Assembly (NCBI GenBank): GCA_036245805.1
Contig: BTRK01000004.1
Span: 7,936,001 to 8,000,000 of the forward strand
DNA from: Pristionchus mayeri
Taxonomy: Eukaryota > Nematoda > Chromadorea > Rhabditida > Neodiplogasteridae
Direction: 5' to 3'
Length of the DNA stretch: 64,000 bases
The position numbers and the translations under genes were made by a program. Numbering within the stretch: the stretch's first letter is position 1; every line of letters begins with the position of its first letter. Shown here in pieces: positions 1-12,800 of the stretch. The notes under the pieces were generated by a model, which made no database searches, was not told the DNA's origin, and saw only the letters and a list, made by a program, of their open reading frames with translations.

Positions 1-223
1 CGGCCTTTTGGCTAAGATAACCTCTTTTCAAATCTTTTCGGCCTTTTGGCTAAGATAACCGCTTCTCAAATTTTCTCGGCCTTTTGGCTAAGATAACCGC
101 TTCTCAACCCTTCTCGGCCTTTTGGCTGAGATAACCGCTTCTCAAATTTTCTCGGCCTTTTGGCTAAGATAACCGCTACTCAATCCTTCTCGGCCTTTTG
201 GCTGAGATAACCGCTTCTCAAAT

Positions 224-246
224 CTTCTCGGCCTTTTGGCTAAGAT
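224..246 (+). other. U2 snRNA 5'-end-like core of the monomer (example copy)
   Basis: This 23-bp segment, CTTCTCGGCC followed by TTTTGGCTAAGAT, matches nt 5-27 of the animal U2 snRNA base for base as I recall the U2 sequence. It spans stem-loop I and the start of the strand that pairs with U6 in helix I. The same segment is present, exactly or with one or two changes, in nearly every monomer of the window. Identity ends after GAT: U2 continues CAAGTG, the satellite AACCGC. The flanking 15 bp include CGCTTCTC, equal to U2 nt 3-10, so the U2 5' end is represented twice per monomer. The branch-point pairing sequence (GTAGTA), Sm site and stem-loops II-IV are missing, so this is a U2-derived or U2-convergent repeat core, not a U2 gene. 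The match is from memory and not from a database search. Confidence 0.85.
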
Positions 247-822
247 AACCGCTTCTCAACCCTTCTCAGCCTTTTGGCTAAGATAACCGCTTCTTAACCC
301 TTCTCAGCCTTTTGGCTAAGATAACCGCTTCTCAAATCTTATCTGCCTTTTGGCTAAGATAACCTCTTTTCAAATCTTCTCGGCCTTTTGGCTAAGATAA
401 CCGCTTCTGAATCCTTCTCGACCTTTTGGCTAAGATAACCGCTTCTCAACCCTTCTCAGCCTTTTGGCTAAGATAACGGCTTCTCAACCCTTCTCGGCCT
501 TTTGGCTAAGATATCCTCTTTTCAAATCTTCTCGGCCTTTTGGCTAAGATAACCGCTTCTCAACCCTTCTCGGCCTTTTGGCTGAGATAACCGCTTCTCA
601 AATCTTCTCGGCCTTTTGGCTAAGATAACCGCTTCTCAAATCTTCTCGGCCTTTTGGCTAAGATAACCGCTTCTGAATCCTTCTCGACCTTTTGGCTGAG
701 ATAACCGCTTCTCAAATCTTCTCGGCCTTTTGGCTAAGATAACCGCTTCTCAATCCTTCTCGGCCTTTTGGCTAAGATAACCGCTTCTCAAATCTTCTCG
801 GCCTTTTGGCTAAGATAACCGC

Positions 823-3800
823 ATCTCAAATCTTCTCGTCCTTTTGGCTAAGATAACCGCTACTCAATCCTTCTCGGCCTTTTGGCTGAGATAACCGCTT
901 CTCAAATCTTCTCGGCCTTTTGGCTAAGATGACCGCTTCTCAACCCTTCTCAGCCTTTTGGCTAAGATAACCGCTTCTCAACCCTTCTCGGCCTTTTGGC
1001 TAAGATAACCGCTTCTCAAATCTTATCTGCCTTTTGGCTAAGATAACCGCTTCTCAAATCTTCTCGGCCTTTTGGCTGAGATAACCGCTTCTCAAATATT
1101 CCCGGCCTTATGGCTGAGATCACAGTTTCTCAACCCTTCTCGGCCTTTTGGCTAAGATAACCGCTTCTCAACCCTTCTCAGCCTTTTGGCTAAGATAACC
1201 GCTTCTCAACCCTTCTCGGCCTTTTGGCTAAGATAACCGCTTCTCAACCCTTCTCAGCCTTTTGGCTAACATAACCGCTTCTCAACCCTTCTCAGCCTTT
1301 TGGCTAAGATAACCGCTTCTCAAATCTTCTCGGCCTTTTGGCTAAGATAACCGCTTCTCAACCCTTCTCGGCCTTTTGGCTAAGATAACCGCTTCTCAAA
1401 TCTTCTCGGCCTTTTGGCTAAGATAACCGCATCTCAAATCTTCTCGGCCTTTTGGCTAAGATAACCGCTACTCAATCCTTCTCGGCCTTTTGGCTGAGAT
1501 AACCGCTTCTCAAATCTTCTCGGCCTTTTGGCTAAGATGACCGCTTCTCAACCCTTCTCAGCCTTTTGGCTAAGATAACCGCTTCTCAACCCTTCTCGGC
1601 CTTTTGGCTAAGATAACCGCTTCTCAAATCTTATCTGCCTTTTGGCTAAGATAACCGCTTCTCAAATCTTCTCGGCCTTTTGGCTGAGATAACCGCTTCT
1701 CAAATATTCCCGGCCTTATGGCTGAGATCACAGTTTCTCAACCCTTCTCGGCCTTTTGGCTAAGATAACCGCTTCTCAACCCTTCTCAGCCTTTTGGCTG
1801 AGATAACCGCTTCTCAAATCTTCTCGGCCTTTTGGCTAAGATAACCGCTTCTCAACCCTTCTCAGCCTTTTGGCTAACATAACCGCTTCTCAACCCTTCT
1901 CAGCCTTTTGGCTAAGATAACCGCTTCTCAAATCTTCTCGGCCTTTTGGCTAAGATAACCGCTTCTCAACCCTTCTCGGCCTTTTGGCTAAGATAACCGC
2001 TTCTCAAATCTTCTCGGCCTTTTGGCTAAGATAACCGCTTCTCAACACTTCTCGGCCTTTTGGCCGAGATAACCGCTTCTCAAATCTTCTCGGCCTTTTG
2101 GCTAAGATAACCGCTTCTCAACCCTTCTAAGCCTTTTGGCTAACATAACCGCTTCTCAACCCTTCTCGGCCTTTTGGCTAAGATAACCGCTTCTCAACCC
2201 TTCTCAGCCTTTTGGCTAAGATAACCGCTTCTCAACCCTTCTCAGCCTTTTGGCTAAGATAACCGCTTCTCAAATCTTCTCGGCCTTTTAGCTAAGATAA
2301 CCGCTTCTCAACCCTTCTCGGCCTTTTGGCTAAGATAACCGCTTCTCAAATCTTCTCGGCCTTTTGGCTAAGATAACCGCATCTCAAATCTTCTCGGCCT
2401 TTTGGCTAAGATAACCGCTACTCAATCCTTCTCGGCCTTTTGGCTGAGATAACCGCTTCTCAAATCTTCTCGGCCTTTTGGCTAAGATGACCGCTTCTCA
2501 ACCCTTCTCAGCCTTTTGGCTAAGATAACCGCTTCTCAACCCTTCTCGGCCTTTTGGCTAAGATAACCGCTTCTCAAATCTTATCTGCCTTTTGGCTAAG
2601 ATAACCGCTTCTCAAATCTTCTCGGCCTTTTGGCTAAGATAACCGCTTCTCAACACTTCTCGGCCTTTTGGCCGAGATAACCGCTTCTCAAATCTTCTCG
2701 GCCTTTTGGCTAAGATAACCGCTTCTCAACCCTTCTAAGCCTTTTGGCTAACATAACCGCTTCTCAACCCTTCTCGGCCTTTTGGCTAAGATAACCGCTT
2801 CTCAAATCTTCTCGGCCTTTTGGCTAAGATAACCGCTTCTCAACCCTTCTCGGCCTTTTGGCTAAGATAACCGCTTCTCAAATCTTCTCGGCCTTTTGGC
2901 TAAGATAACCGCTTCTCAACACTTCTCGGCCTTTTGGCCGAGATAACCGCTTCTCAAATCTTCTCGGCCTTTTGGCTAAGATAACCGCTTCTCAACCCTT
3001 CTAAGCCTTTTGGCTAACATAACCGCTTCTCAACCCTTCTCGGCCTTTTGGCTAAGATAACCGCTTCTCAACCCTTCTCAGCCTTTTGGCTAAGATAACC
3101 GCTTCTCAACCCTTCTCAGCCTTTTGGCTAAGATAACCGCTTCTCAAATCTTCTCGGCCTTTTGGCTAAGATAACCGCTTCTCAACCCTTCTCGGCCTTT
3201 TGGCTAAGATAACCGCTTCTCAAATCTTCTCGGCCTTTTGGCTAAGATAACCGCATCTCAAATCTTCTCGGCCTTTTGGCTAAGATAACCGCTACTCAAT
3301 CCTTCTCGGCCTTTTGGCTGAGATAACCGCTTCTCAAATCTTCTCGGCCTTTTGGCTAAGATGACCGCTTCTCAACCCTTCTCAGCCTTTTGGCTAAGAT
3401 AACCGCTTCTCAACCCTTCTCGGCCTTTTGGCTAAGATAACCGCTTCTCAAATCTTATCTGCCTTTTGGCTAAGATAACCGCTTCTCAAATCTTCTCGGC
3501 CTTTTGGCTGAGATAACCGCTTCTCAAATATTCCCGGCCTTATGGCTGAGATCACAGTTTCTCAACCCTTCTCGGCCTTTTGGCTAAGATAACCGCTTCT
3601 CAACCCTTCTCAGCCTTTTGGCTGAGATAACCGCTTCTCAAATCTTCTCGGCCTTTTGGCTAAGATAACCGCTTCTCAACCCTTCTCAGCCTTTTGGCTA
3701 ACATAACCGCTTCTCAACCCTTCTCAGCCTTTTGGCTAAGATAACCGCTTCTCAAATCTTCTCGGCCTTTTGGCTAAGATAACCGCTTCTCAACCCTTCT

Positions 3801-6800
3801 CGGCCTTTTGGCTAAGATAACCGCTTCTCAAATCTTCTCGGCCTTTTGGCTAAGATAACCGCTTCTCAACACTTCTCGGCCTTTTGGCCGAGATAACCGC
3901 TTCTCAAATCTTCTCGGCCTTTTGGCTAAGATAACCGCTTCTCAACCCTTCTAAGCCTTTTGGCTAACATAACCGCTTCTCAACCCTTCTCAGCCTTTTG
4001 GCTAAGATAACCGCTTCTCAACACTTCTCGGCCTTTTGGCTAAGATAACCGCTTCTCAACACTTCTCGGCCTTTTGGCTGAGATAACCGCTTCTCAAATC
4101 TTCTCGGCCTTTTGGCTGAGATAACCGCTTCTCAAATCTTCTCGGCCTTTTGGCTAAGATAACCTCTTCTCAACCCTTCTCGGCCTTTTGGCTAAGATAA
4201 CCGCTTCTCAAATCTTCTCGGCCTTTTGGCTAAGATAACCGCTTCTCAACACTTCTCGGCCTTTTGGCTGAGATAACCGCTTCTCAAATCTTCTCGGCCT
4301 TTTGGCTAAGATAACCGCTTCTCAACACTTCTCGGCCTTTTGGCTGAGATAACCGCTTCTCAAATCTTCTCGGCCTTTTGGCTAAGAAAACCGCTTCTCA
4401 ACCCTTCTCGGCCTTTTGGCTGAGATAACCGCTTCTCAAATCTTCTCGGCCTTTTGGCTAAGATAACCGCTTCTCAACCCTTCTCGGCCTTTTGGCTGAG
4501 ATAACCGCTTCGCAAATCTTCTCGGCCTTTTGGCTAAGATAACCGCTTCTCAAATCTTCTCGGCCTTTTGGCTAAGATAACCGCTTCTGAATCCTTCTCG
4601 ACCTTTTGGCTGAGATAACCGCTTCTCAAATCTTCTCGGCCTTTTGGCTAAGATAACTGCTTCTCAAATCTTCTCGGCCTTTTGGCTAAGATAACCGCTT
4701 CTCAAATCTTCTCGTCCTTTTGGCTGAGATAACCGCTTCTCAAATCTTCTCGGCCTTTTGGCTGAGATAACCGCTTCTCAAATCTTCTCGGCCTTTTGGC
4801 TAAGATAACCTCTTCTCAACCCTTCTCGGCCTTTTGGCTAAGATAACCGCTTCTCAACACTTCTCGGCCTTTTGGCTGAGATAACCGCTTCTCAAATCTT
4901 CTCGGCCTTTTGGCTAAGATAACCGCTTCTCAACACTTCTCGGCCTTTTGGCTGAGATAACCGCTTCTCAAATCTTCTCGGCCTTTTGGCTAAGATAACC
5001 GCTTCTCAACACTTCTCGGCCTTTTGGCTGAGATAACCGCTTCTCAAATCTTCTCGGCCTTTTGGCTAAGATAACCGCTTCTCAACCCTTCTCGGCCTTT
5101 TGGCTGAGATAACCGCTTCTCAAATCTTCTCGGCCTTTTGGCTAAGATAACCGCTTCTCAAATCTTCTCGGCCTTTTGGCTAAGATAACCGCTTCTGAAT
5201 CCTTCTCGACCTTTTGGCTGAGATAACCGCTTCTCAAATCCTCTCGGCCTTTTGGCTAAGATAACCGCTTCTCAACCCTTCTCGGCCTTTTGGCTAAGAT
5301 TACCGCTTCTCAAATCTTCTCGGCCTTTTGGCTAAGATAACCGCATCTCAAATCTTCTCGGCCTTTTGGCTAAGATAACCGCTACTCAATCCTTCTCGGC
5401 CTTTTGGCTGAGATAACCGCTTCTCAAATCTTCTCGGCCTTTTGGCTAAGATGACCGCTTCTCAACCCTTCTCAGCCTTTTGGCTAAGATAACCGCTTCT
5501 CAACCCTTCTCGGCCTTTTGGCTAAGATAACCGCTTCTCAAATCTTATCTGCCTTTTGGCTAAGATAACCGCTTCTCAAATCTTCTCGGCCTTTTGGCTG
5601 AGATAACCGTTCTCAAATCTTCTCAGCCTTTTGGCTGAGATAACCGTTCTCAAATCTTCTCAGCCTTTTGGCTAAGATAACCTCTTTTCAAATCTTCTCG
5701 GCCTTTTGGCTAAGATAACCGCTTCTCAAATCTTCTCGGCCTTTTGGCTAAGATAACCGCTTCTCAAATCTTCTCGGCCTTTTGGCTAAGATAACCGCTT
5801 CTCAACCCTTCTCGGCCTTTTGGCTAAGATAACCGCTTCTCAAATCTTCTCGGCCTTTTGGCTAAGATAACCGCTTCTCAACCCTTCTCGGCCTTTTGGC
5901 TAAGATAACCGCTTCTCAAATCTTCTCGGCCTTTTGGCTAAGATAACCGCTTCTCAACACTTCTCGGCCTTTTGGCTGAGATAACCGCTTCTCAAATATT
6001 CCCGGCCTTATGGCTGAGATCACAGTTTCTCAACCCTTCTCGGCCTTTTGGCTAAGATAACCGCTTCTCAACCCTTCTCAGCCTTTTGGCTGAGATAACC
6101 GCTTCTCAAATCTTCTCGGCCTTTTGGCTAAGATAACCGCTTCTCAACCCTTCTCAGCCTTTTGGCTAACATAACCGCTTCTCAACCCTTCTCAGCCTTT
6201 TGGCTAAGATAACCGCTTCTCAAATCTTCTCGGCCTTTTGGCTAAGATAACCGCTTCTCAACCCTTCTCGGCCTTTTGGCTAAGATAACCGCTTCTCAAA
6301 TCTTCTCGGCCTTTTGGCTAAGATAACCGCTTCTCAACACTTCTCGGCCTTTTGGCCGAGATAACCGCTTCTCAAATCTTCTCGGCCTTTTGGCTAAGAT
6401 AACCGCTTCTCAACCCTTCTAAGCCTTTTGGCTAACATAACCGCTTCTCAACCCTTCTCAGCCTTTTGGCTAAGATAACCGCTTCTCAACACTTCTCGGC
6501 CTTTTGGCTAAGATAACCGCTTCTCAACACTTCTCGGCCTTTTGGCTGAGATAACCGCTTCTCAAATCTTCTCGGCCTTTTGGCTGAGATAACCGCTTCT
6601 CAAATCTTCTCGGCCTTTTGGCTAAGATAACCTCTTCTCAACCCTTCTCGGCCTTTTGGCTAAGATAACCGCTTCTCAAATCTTCTCGGCCTTTTGGCTA
6701 AGATAACCGCTTCTCAACACTTCTCGGCCTTTTGGCTGAGATAACCGCTTCTCAAATCTTCTCGGCCTTTTGGCTAAGATAACCGCTTCTCAACACTTCT

Positions 6801-9800
6801 CGGCCTTTTGGCTGAGATAACCGCTTCTCAAATCTTCTCGGCCTTTTGGCTAAGATAACCGCTTCTCAACCCTTCTCGGCCTTTTGGCTGAGATAACCGC
6901 TTCTCAAATCTTCTCGGCCTTTTGGCTAAGATAACCGCTTCTCAACCCTTCTCGGCCTTTTGGCTGAGATAACCGCTTCGCAAATCTTCTCGGCCTTTTG
7001 GCTAAGATAACCGCTTCTCAAATCTTCTCGGCCTTTTGGCTAAGATAACCGCTTCTGAATCCTTCTCGACCTTTTGGCTGAGATAACCGCTTCTCAAATC
7101 TTCTCGGCCTTTTGGCTAAGATAACTGCTTCTCAAATCTTCTCGGCCTTTTGGCTAAGATAACCGCTTCTCAAATCTTCTCGTCCTTTTGGCTGAGATAA
7201 CCGCTTCTCAAATCTTCTCGGCCTTTTGGCTGAGATAACCGCTTCTCAAATCTTCTCGGCCTTTTGGCTAAGATAACCTCTTCTCAACCCTTCTCGGCCT
7301 TTTGGCTAAGATAACCGCTTCTCAACACTTCTCGGCCTTTTGGCTGAGATAACCGCTTCTCAAATCTTCTCGGCCTTTTGGCTAAGATAACCGCTTCTCA
7401 ACACTTCTCGGCCTTTTGGCTGAGATAACCGCTTCTCAAATCTTCTCGGCCTTTTGGCTAAGATAACCGCTTCTCAAATCTTCTCGGCCTTTTGGCTAAG
7501 ATAACCGCTTCTGAATCCTTCTCGACCTTTTGGCTGAGATAACCGCTTCTCAAATCCTCTCGGCCTTTTGGCTAAGATAACCGCTTCTCAACCCTTCTCG
7601 GCCTTTTGGCTAAGATAACCGCTTCTCAAATCTTCTCGGCCTTTTGGCTAAGATAACCGCATCTCAAATCTTCTCGGCCTTTTGGCTAAGATAACCGCTA
7701 CTCAATCCTTCTCGGCCTTTTGGCTGAGATAACCGCTTCTCAAATCTTCTCGGCCTTTTGGCTAAGATGACCGCTTCTCAACCCTTCTCAGCCTTTTGGC
7801 TAAGATAACCGCTTCTCAACCCTTCTCGGCCTTTTGGCTAAGATAACCGCTTCTCAAATCTTATCTGCCTTTTGGCTAAGATAACCGCTTCTCAAATCTT
7901 CTCGGCCTTTTGGCTGAGATAACCGTTCTCAAATCTTCTCAGCCTTTTGGCTGAGATAACCGTTCTCAAATCTTCTCAGCCTTTTGGCTAAGATAACCTC
8001 TTTTCAAATCTTCTCGGCCTTTTGGCTAAGATAACCGCTTCTCAAATCTTCTCGGCCTTTTGGCTAAGATAACCGCTTCTCAAATCTTCTCGGCCTTTTG
8101 GCTAAGATAACCGCTTCTCAACCCTTCTCGGCCTTTTGGCTAAGATAACCGCTTCTCAAATCTTCTCGGCCTTTTGGCTAAGATAACCGCTTCTCAACCC
8201 TTCTCGGCCTTTTGGCTAAGATAACCGCTTCTCAAATCTTCTCGGCCTTTTGGCTAAGATAACCGCTTCTCAACACTTCTCGGCCTTTTGGCTGAGATAA
8301 CCGCTTCTCAAATCTTCTCGGCCTTTTGGCTAAGATAACCGCTTCTCAACCCTTCTCGGCCTTTTGGCTAAGATAACCGCTTCTCAAATCTTCTCGGCCT
8401 TTTGGCTAAGATAACCGCATCTCAAATCTTCTCGGCCTTTTGGCTAAGATAACCGCTACTCAATCCTTCTCGGCCTTTTGGCTGAGATAACCGCTTCTCA
8501 AATCTTCTCGGCCTTTTGGCTAAGATGACCGCTTCTCAACCCTTCTCAGCCTTTTGGCTAAGATAACCGCTTCTCAACCCTTCTCGGCCTTTTGGCTAAG
8601 ATAACCGCTTCTCAAATCTTATCTGCCTTTTGGCTAAGATAACCGCTTCTCAAATCTTCTCGGCCTTTTGGCTGAGATAACCGTTCTCAAATCTTCTCAG
8701 CCTTTTGGCTGAGATAACCGTTCTCAAATCTTCTCAGCCTTTTGGCTAAGATAACCTCTTTTCAAATCTTCTCGGCCTTTTGGCTAAGATAACCGCTTCT
8801 CAAATCTTCTCGGCCTTTTGGCTAAGATAACCGCTTCTCAAATCTTCTCGGCCTTTTGGCTAAGATAACCGCTTCTCAACCCTTCTCGGCCTTTTGGCTA
8901 AGATAACCGCTTCTCAACACTTCTCGGCCTTTTGGCTGAGATAACCGCTTCTCAAATCTTCTCGGCCTTTTGGCTAAGATAACCGCTTCTCAACCCTTCT
9001 CAGCCTTTTGGCTAACATAACCGCTTCTCAACCCTTCTCAGCCTTTTGGCTAAGATAACCGCTTCTCAACACTTCTCGGCCTTTTGGCTAAGATAACCGC
9101 TTCTCAACACTTCTCGGCCTTTTGGCTGAGATAACCGCTTCTCAAATCTTCTCGGCCTTTTGGCTGAGATAACCGCTTCTCAAATCTTCTCGGCCTTTTG
9201 GCTAAGATAACCTCTTCTCAACCCTTCTCGGCCTTTTGGCTAAGATAACCGCTTCTCAAATCTTCTCGGCCTTTTGGCTAAGATAACCGCTTCTCAACAC
9301 TTCTCGGCCTTTTGGCTGAGATAACCGCTTCTCAAATCTTCTCGGCCTTTTGGCTAAGATAACCGCTTCTCAACACTTCTCGGCCTTTTGGCTAAGATAA
9401 CCGCTTCTCAACACTTCTCGGCCTTTTGGCTGAGATAACCGCTTCTCAAATCTTCTCGGCCTTTTGGCTAAGATAACCGCTTCTCAAATCTTCTCGGCCT
9501 TTTGGCTAAGATAACCGCTTCTCAACCCTTCTCGGCCTTTTGGCTAAGATAACCGCTTCTCAAATCTTCTCGGCCTTTTGGCTAAGATAACCGCTTCTCA
9601 ACCCTTCTCGGCCTTTTGGCTAAGATAACCGCTTCTCAAATCTTCTCGGCCTTTTGGCTAAGATAACCGCTTCTCAACACTTCTCGGCCTTTTGGCTGAG
9701 ATATCCGCTTCTCAAATCTTCTCGGCCTTTTGGCTAAGATAACCGCTTCTCAACACTTCTCGGCCTTTTGGCTGAGATAACCTCTTTTCAAATCTTCTCG

Positions 9801-12800
9801 GCCTTTTGGCTAAGATAACCTCTTCTCAACCCTTCTCGGCCTTTTGGCTAAGATAACCGCTTCTCAAATCTTCTCGGCCTTTTGGATAAGATAACCGCTT
9901 CTCAACACTTCTCGGCCTTTTGGCTGAGATAACCGCTTCTCAAATCTTCTCGGCCTTTTGGCTAAGATAACCGCTTCTCAACACTTCTCGGCCTTTTGGC
10001 TAAGATAACCGCTTCTCAACACTTCTCGGCCTTTTGGCTGAGATAACCGCTTCTCAAATCTTCTCGGCCTTTTGGCTAAGATAACCGCTTCTCAAATCTT
10101 CTCGGCCTTTTGGCTAAGATAACCGCTTCTCAACCCTTCTCGGCCTTTTGGCTAAGATAACCGCTTCTCAAATCTTCTCGGCCTTTTGGCTAAGATAACC
10201 GCTTCTCAACCCTTCTCGGCCTTTTGGCTAAGATAACCGCTTCTCAAATCTTCTCGGCCTTTTGGCTAAGATAACCGCTTCTCAACACTTCTCGGCCTTT
10301 TGGCTGAGATATCCGCTTCTCAAATCTTCTCGGCCTTTTGGCTAAGATAACCGCTTCTCAACACTTCTCGGCCTTTTGGCTGAGATAACCGCTTCTCAAA
10401 TCTTCTCGGCCTTTTGGCTAAGATAACCGCTTCTCAACACTTCTCGGCCTTTTGGCTGAGATAACCGCTTCTCAAATCTTCTCGGCCTTTTGGCTAAGAT
10501 AACCGCTTCTCAACCCTTCTCGGCCTTTTGGCTGAGATAACCGCTTCTCAAATCTTCTCGGCCTTTTGGCTAAGATAACCGCTTCTCAAATCTTCTCGGC
10601 CTTTTGGCTAAGATAACCGCTTCTGAATCCTTCTCGACCTTTTGGCTGAGATAACCGCTTCTCAAATCTTCTCGGCCTTTTGGCTAAGATAACCGCTTCT
10701 CAACCCTTCTCGGCCTTTTGGCTAAGATAACCGCTTCTCAAATCTTCTCGGCCTTTTGGCTAAGATAACCGCATCTCAAATCTTCTCGGCCTTTTGGCTA
10801 AGATAACCGCTACTCAATCCTTCTCGGCCTTTTGGCTGAGATAACCGCTTCTCAAATCTTCTCGGCCTTTTGGCTAAGATGACCGCTTCTCAACCCTTCT
10901 CAGCCTTTTGGCTAAGATAACCGCTTCTCAACCCTTCTCGGCCTTTTGGCTAAGATAACCGCTTCTCAAATCTTATCTGCCTTTTGGCTAAGATAACCGC
11001 TTCTCAAATCTTCTCGGCCTTTTGGCTGAGATAACCGTTCTCAAATCTTCTCAGCCTTTTGGCTGAGATAACCGTTCTCAAATCTTCTCAGCCTTTTGGC
11101 TAAGATAACCTCTTTTCAAATCTTCTCGGCCTTTTGGCTAAGATAACCGCTTCTCAAATCTTCTCGGCCTTTTGGCTAAGATAACCGCTTCTCAACCCTT
11201 CTCGGCCTTTTGGCTAAGATAACCGCTTCTCAAATCTTCTCGGCCTTTTGGCTAAGATAACCGCTTCTCAACCCTTCTCGGCCTTTTGGCTAAGATAACC
11301 GCTTCTCAAATCTTCTCGGCCTTTTGGCTAAGATAACCGCTTCTCAACACTTCTCGGCCTTTTGGCTGAGATATCCGTTTCTCAAATCTTCTCGGCCTTT
11401 TGGCTAAGATAACCGCTTCTCAACACTTCTCGGCCTTTTGGCTGAGATAACCGCTTCTCAAATCTTCTCGGCCTTTTGGCTAAGATAACCGCTTCTCAAC
11501 ACTTCTCGGCCTTTTGGCTGAGATAACCGCTTCTCAAATCTTCTCGGCCTTTTGGCTAAGATAACCGCTTCTCAACCCTTCTCGGCCTTTTGGCTGAGAT
11601 AACCGCTTCTCAAATCTTCTCGGCCTTTTGGCTAAGATAACCGCTTCTCAAATCTTCTCGGCCTTTTGGCTAAGATAACCGCTTCTCAACCCTTCTCGGC
11701 CTTTTGGCTGAGATAACCGCTTCTCAAATCTTCTCGGCCTTTTGGCTAAGATAACCGCTTCTCAAATCTTCTCGGCCTTTTGGCTAAGATAACCGCTTCT
11801 GAATCCTTCTCGACCTTTTGGCTGAGATAACCGCTTCTCAAATCTTCTCGGCCTTTTGGCTAAGATAACCGCTTCTCAACCCTTCTCGGCCTTTTGGCTA
11901 AGATAACCGCTTCTCAAATCTTCTCGGCCTTTTGGCTAAGATAACCGCATCTCAAATCTTCTCGGCCTTTTGGCTAAGATAACCGCTACTCAATCCTTCT
12001 CGGCCTTTTGGCTGAGATAACCGCTTCTCAAATCTTCTCGGCCTTTTGGCTAAGATGACCGCTTCTCAACCCTTCTCAGCCTTTTGGCTGAGATAACCGC
12101 TTCTCAAATCTTCTCGGCCTTTTGGCTAAGATAACCGCTTCTCAAATCTTCTCGGCCTTTTGGCTAAGATAACCGCTTCTGAATCCTTCTCGACCTTTTG
12201 GCTGAGATAACCGCTTCTCAAATCTTCTCGGCCTTTTGGCTAAGATAACCGCTTCTCAACCCTTCTCGGCCTTTTGGCTAAGATAACCGCTTCTCAAATC
12301 TTCTCGGCCTTTTGGCTAAGATAACCGCATCTCAAATCTTCTCGGCCTTTTGGCTAAGATAACCGCTACTCAATCCTTCTCGGCCTTTTGGCTGAGATAA
12401 CCGCTTCTCAAATCTTCTCGGCCTTTTGGCTAAGATGACCGCTTCTCAACCCTTCTCAGCCTTTTGGCTAAGATAACCGCTTCTCAACCCTTCTCGGCCT
12501 TTTGGCTAAGATAACCGCTTCTCAAATCTTATTTGCCTTTTGGCTAAGATAACCGCTTCTCAAATCTTCTCGGCCTTTTGGCTGAGATAACCGTTCTCAA
12601 ATCTTCTCAGCCTTTTGGCTGAGATAACCGTTCTCAAATCTTCTCAGCCTTTTGGCTAAGATAACCTCTTTTCAAATCTTCTCGGCCTTTTGGCTAAGAT
12701 AACCGCTTCTCAAATCTTCTCGGCCTTTTGGCTAAGATAACCGCTTCTCAACCCTTCTCGGCCTTTTGGCTAAGATAACCGCTTCTCAAATCTTCTCGGC

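Noticed and set aside
1..480. The left end of the array (a boundary with unique DNA)
   Set aside because: Base 1 starts in normal monomer phase and the first monomers match variants at 31.6-32.1 kb; the array evidently continues beyond the window.
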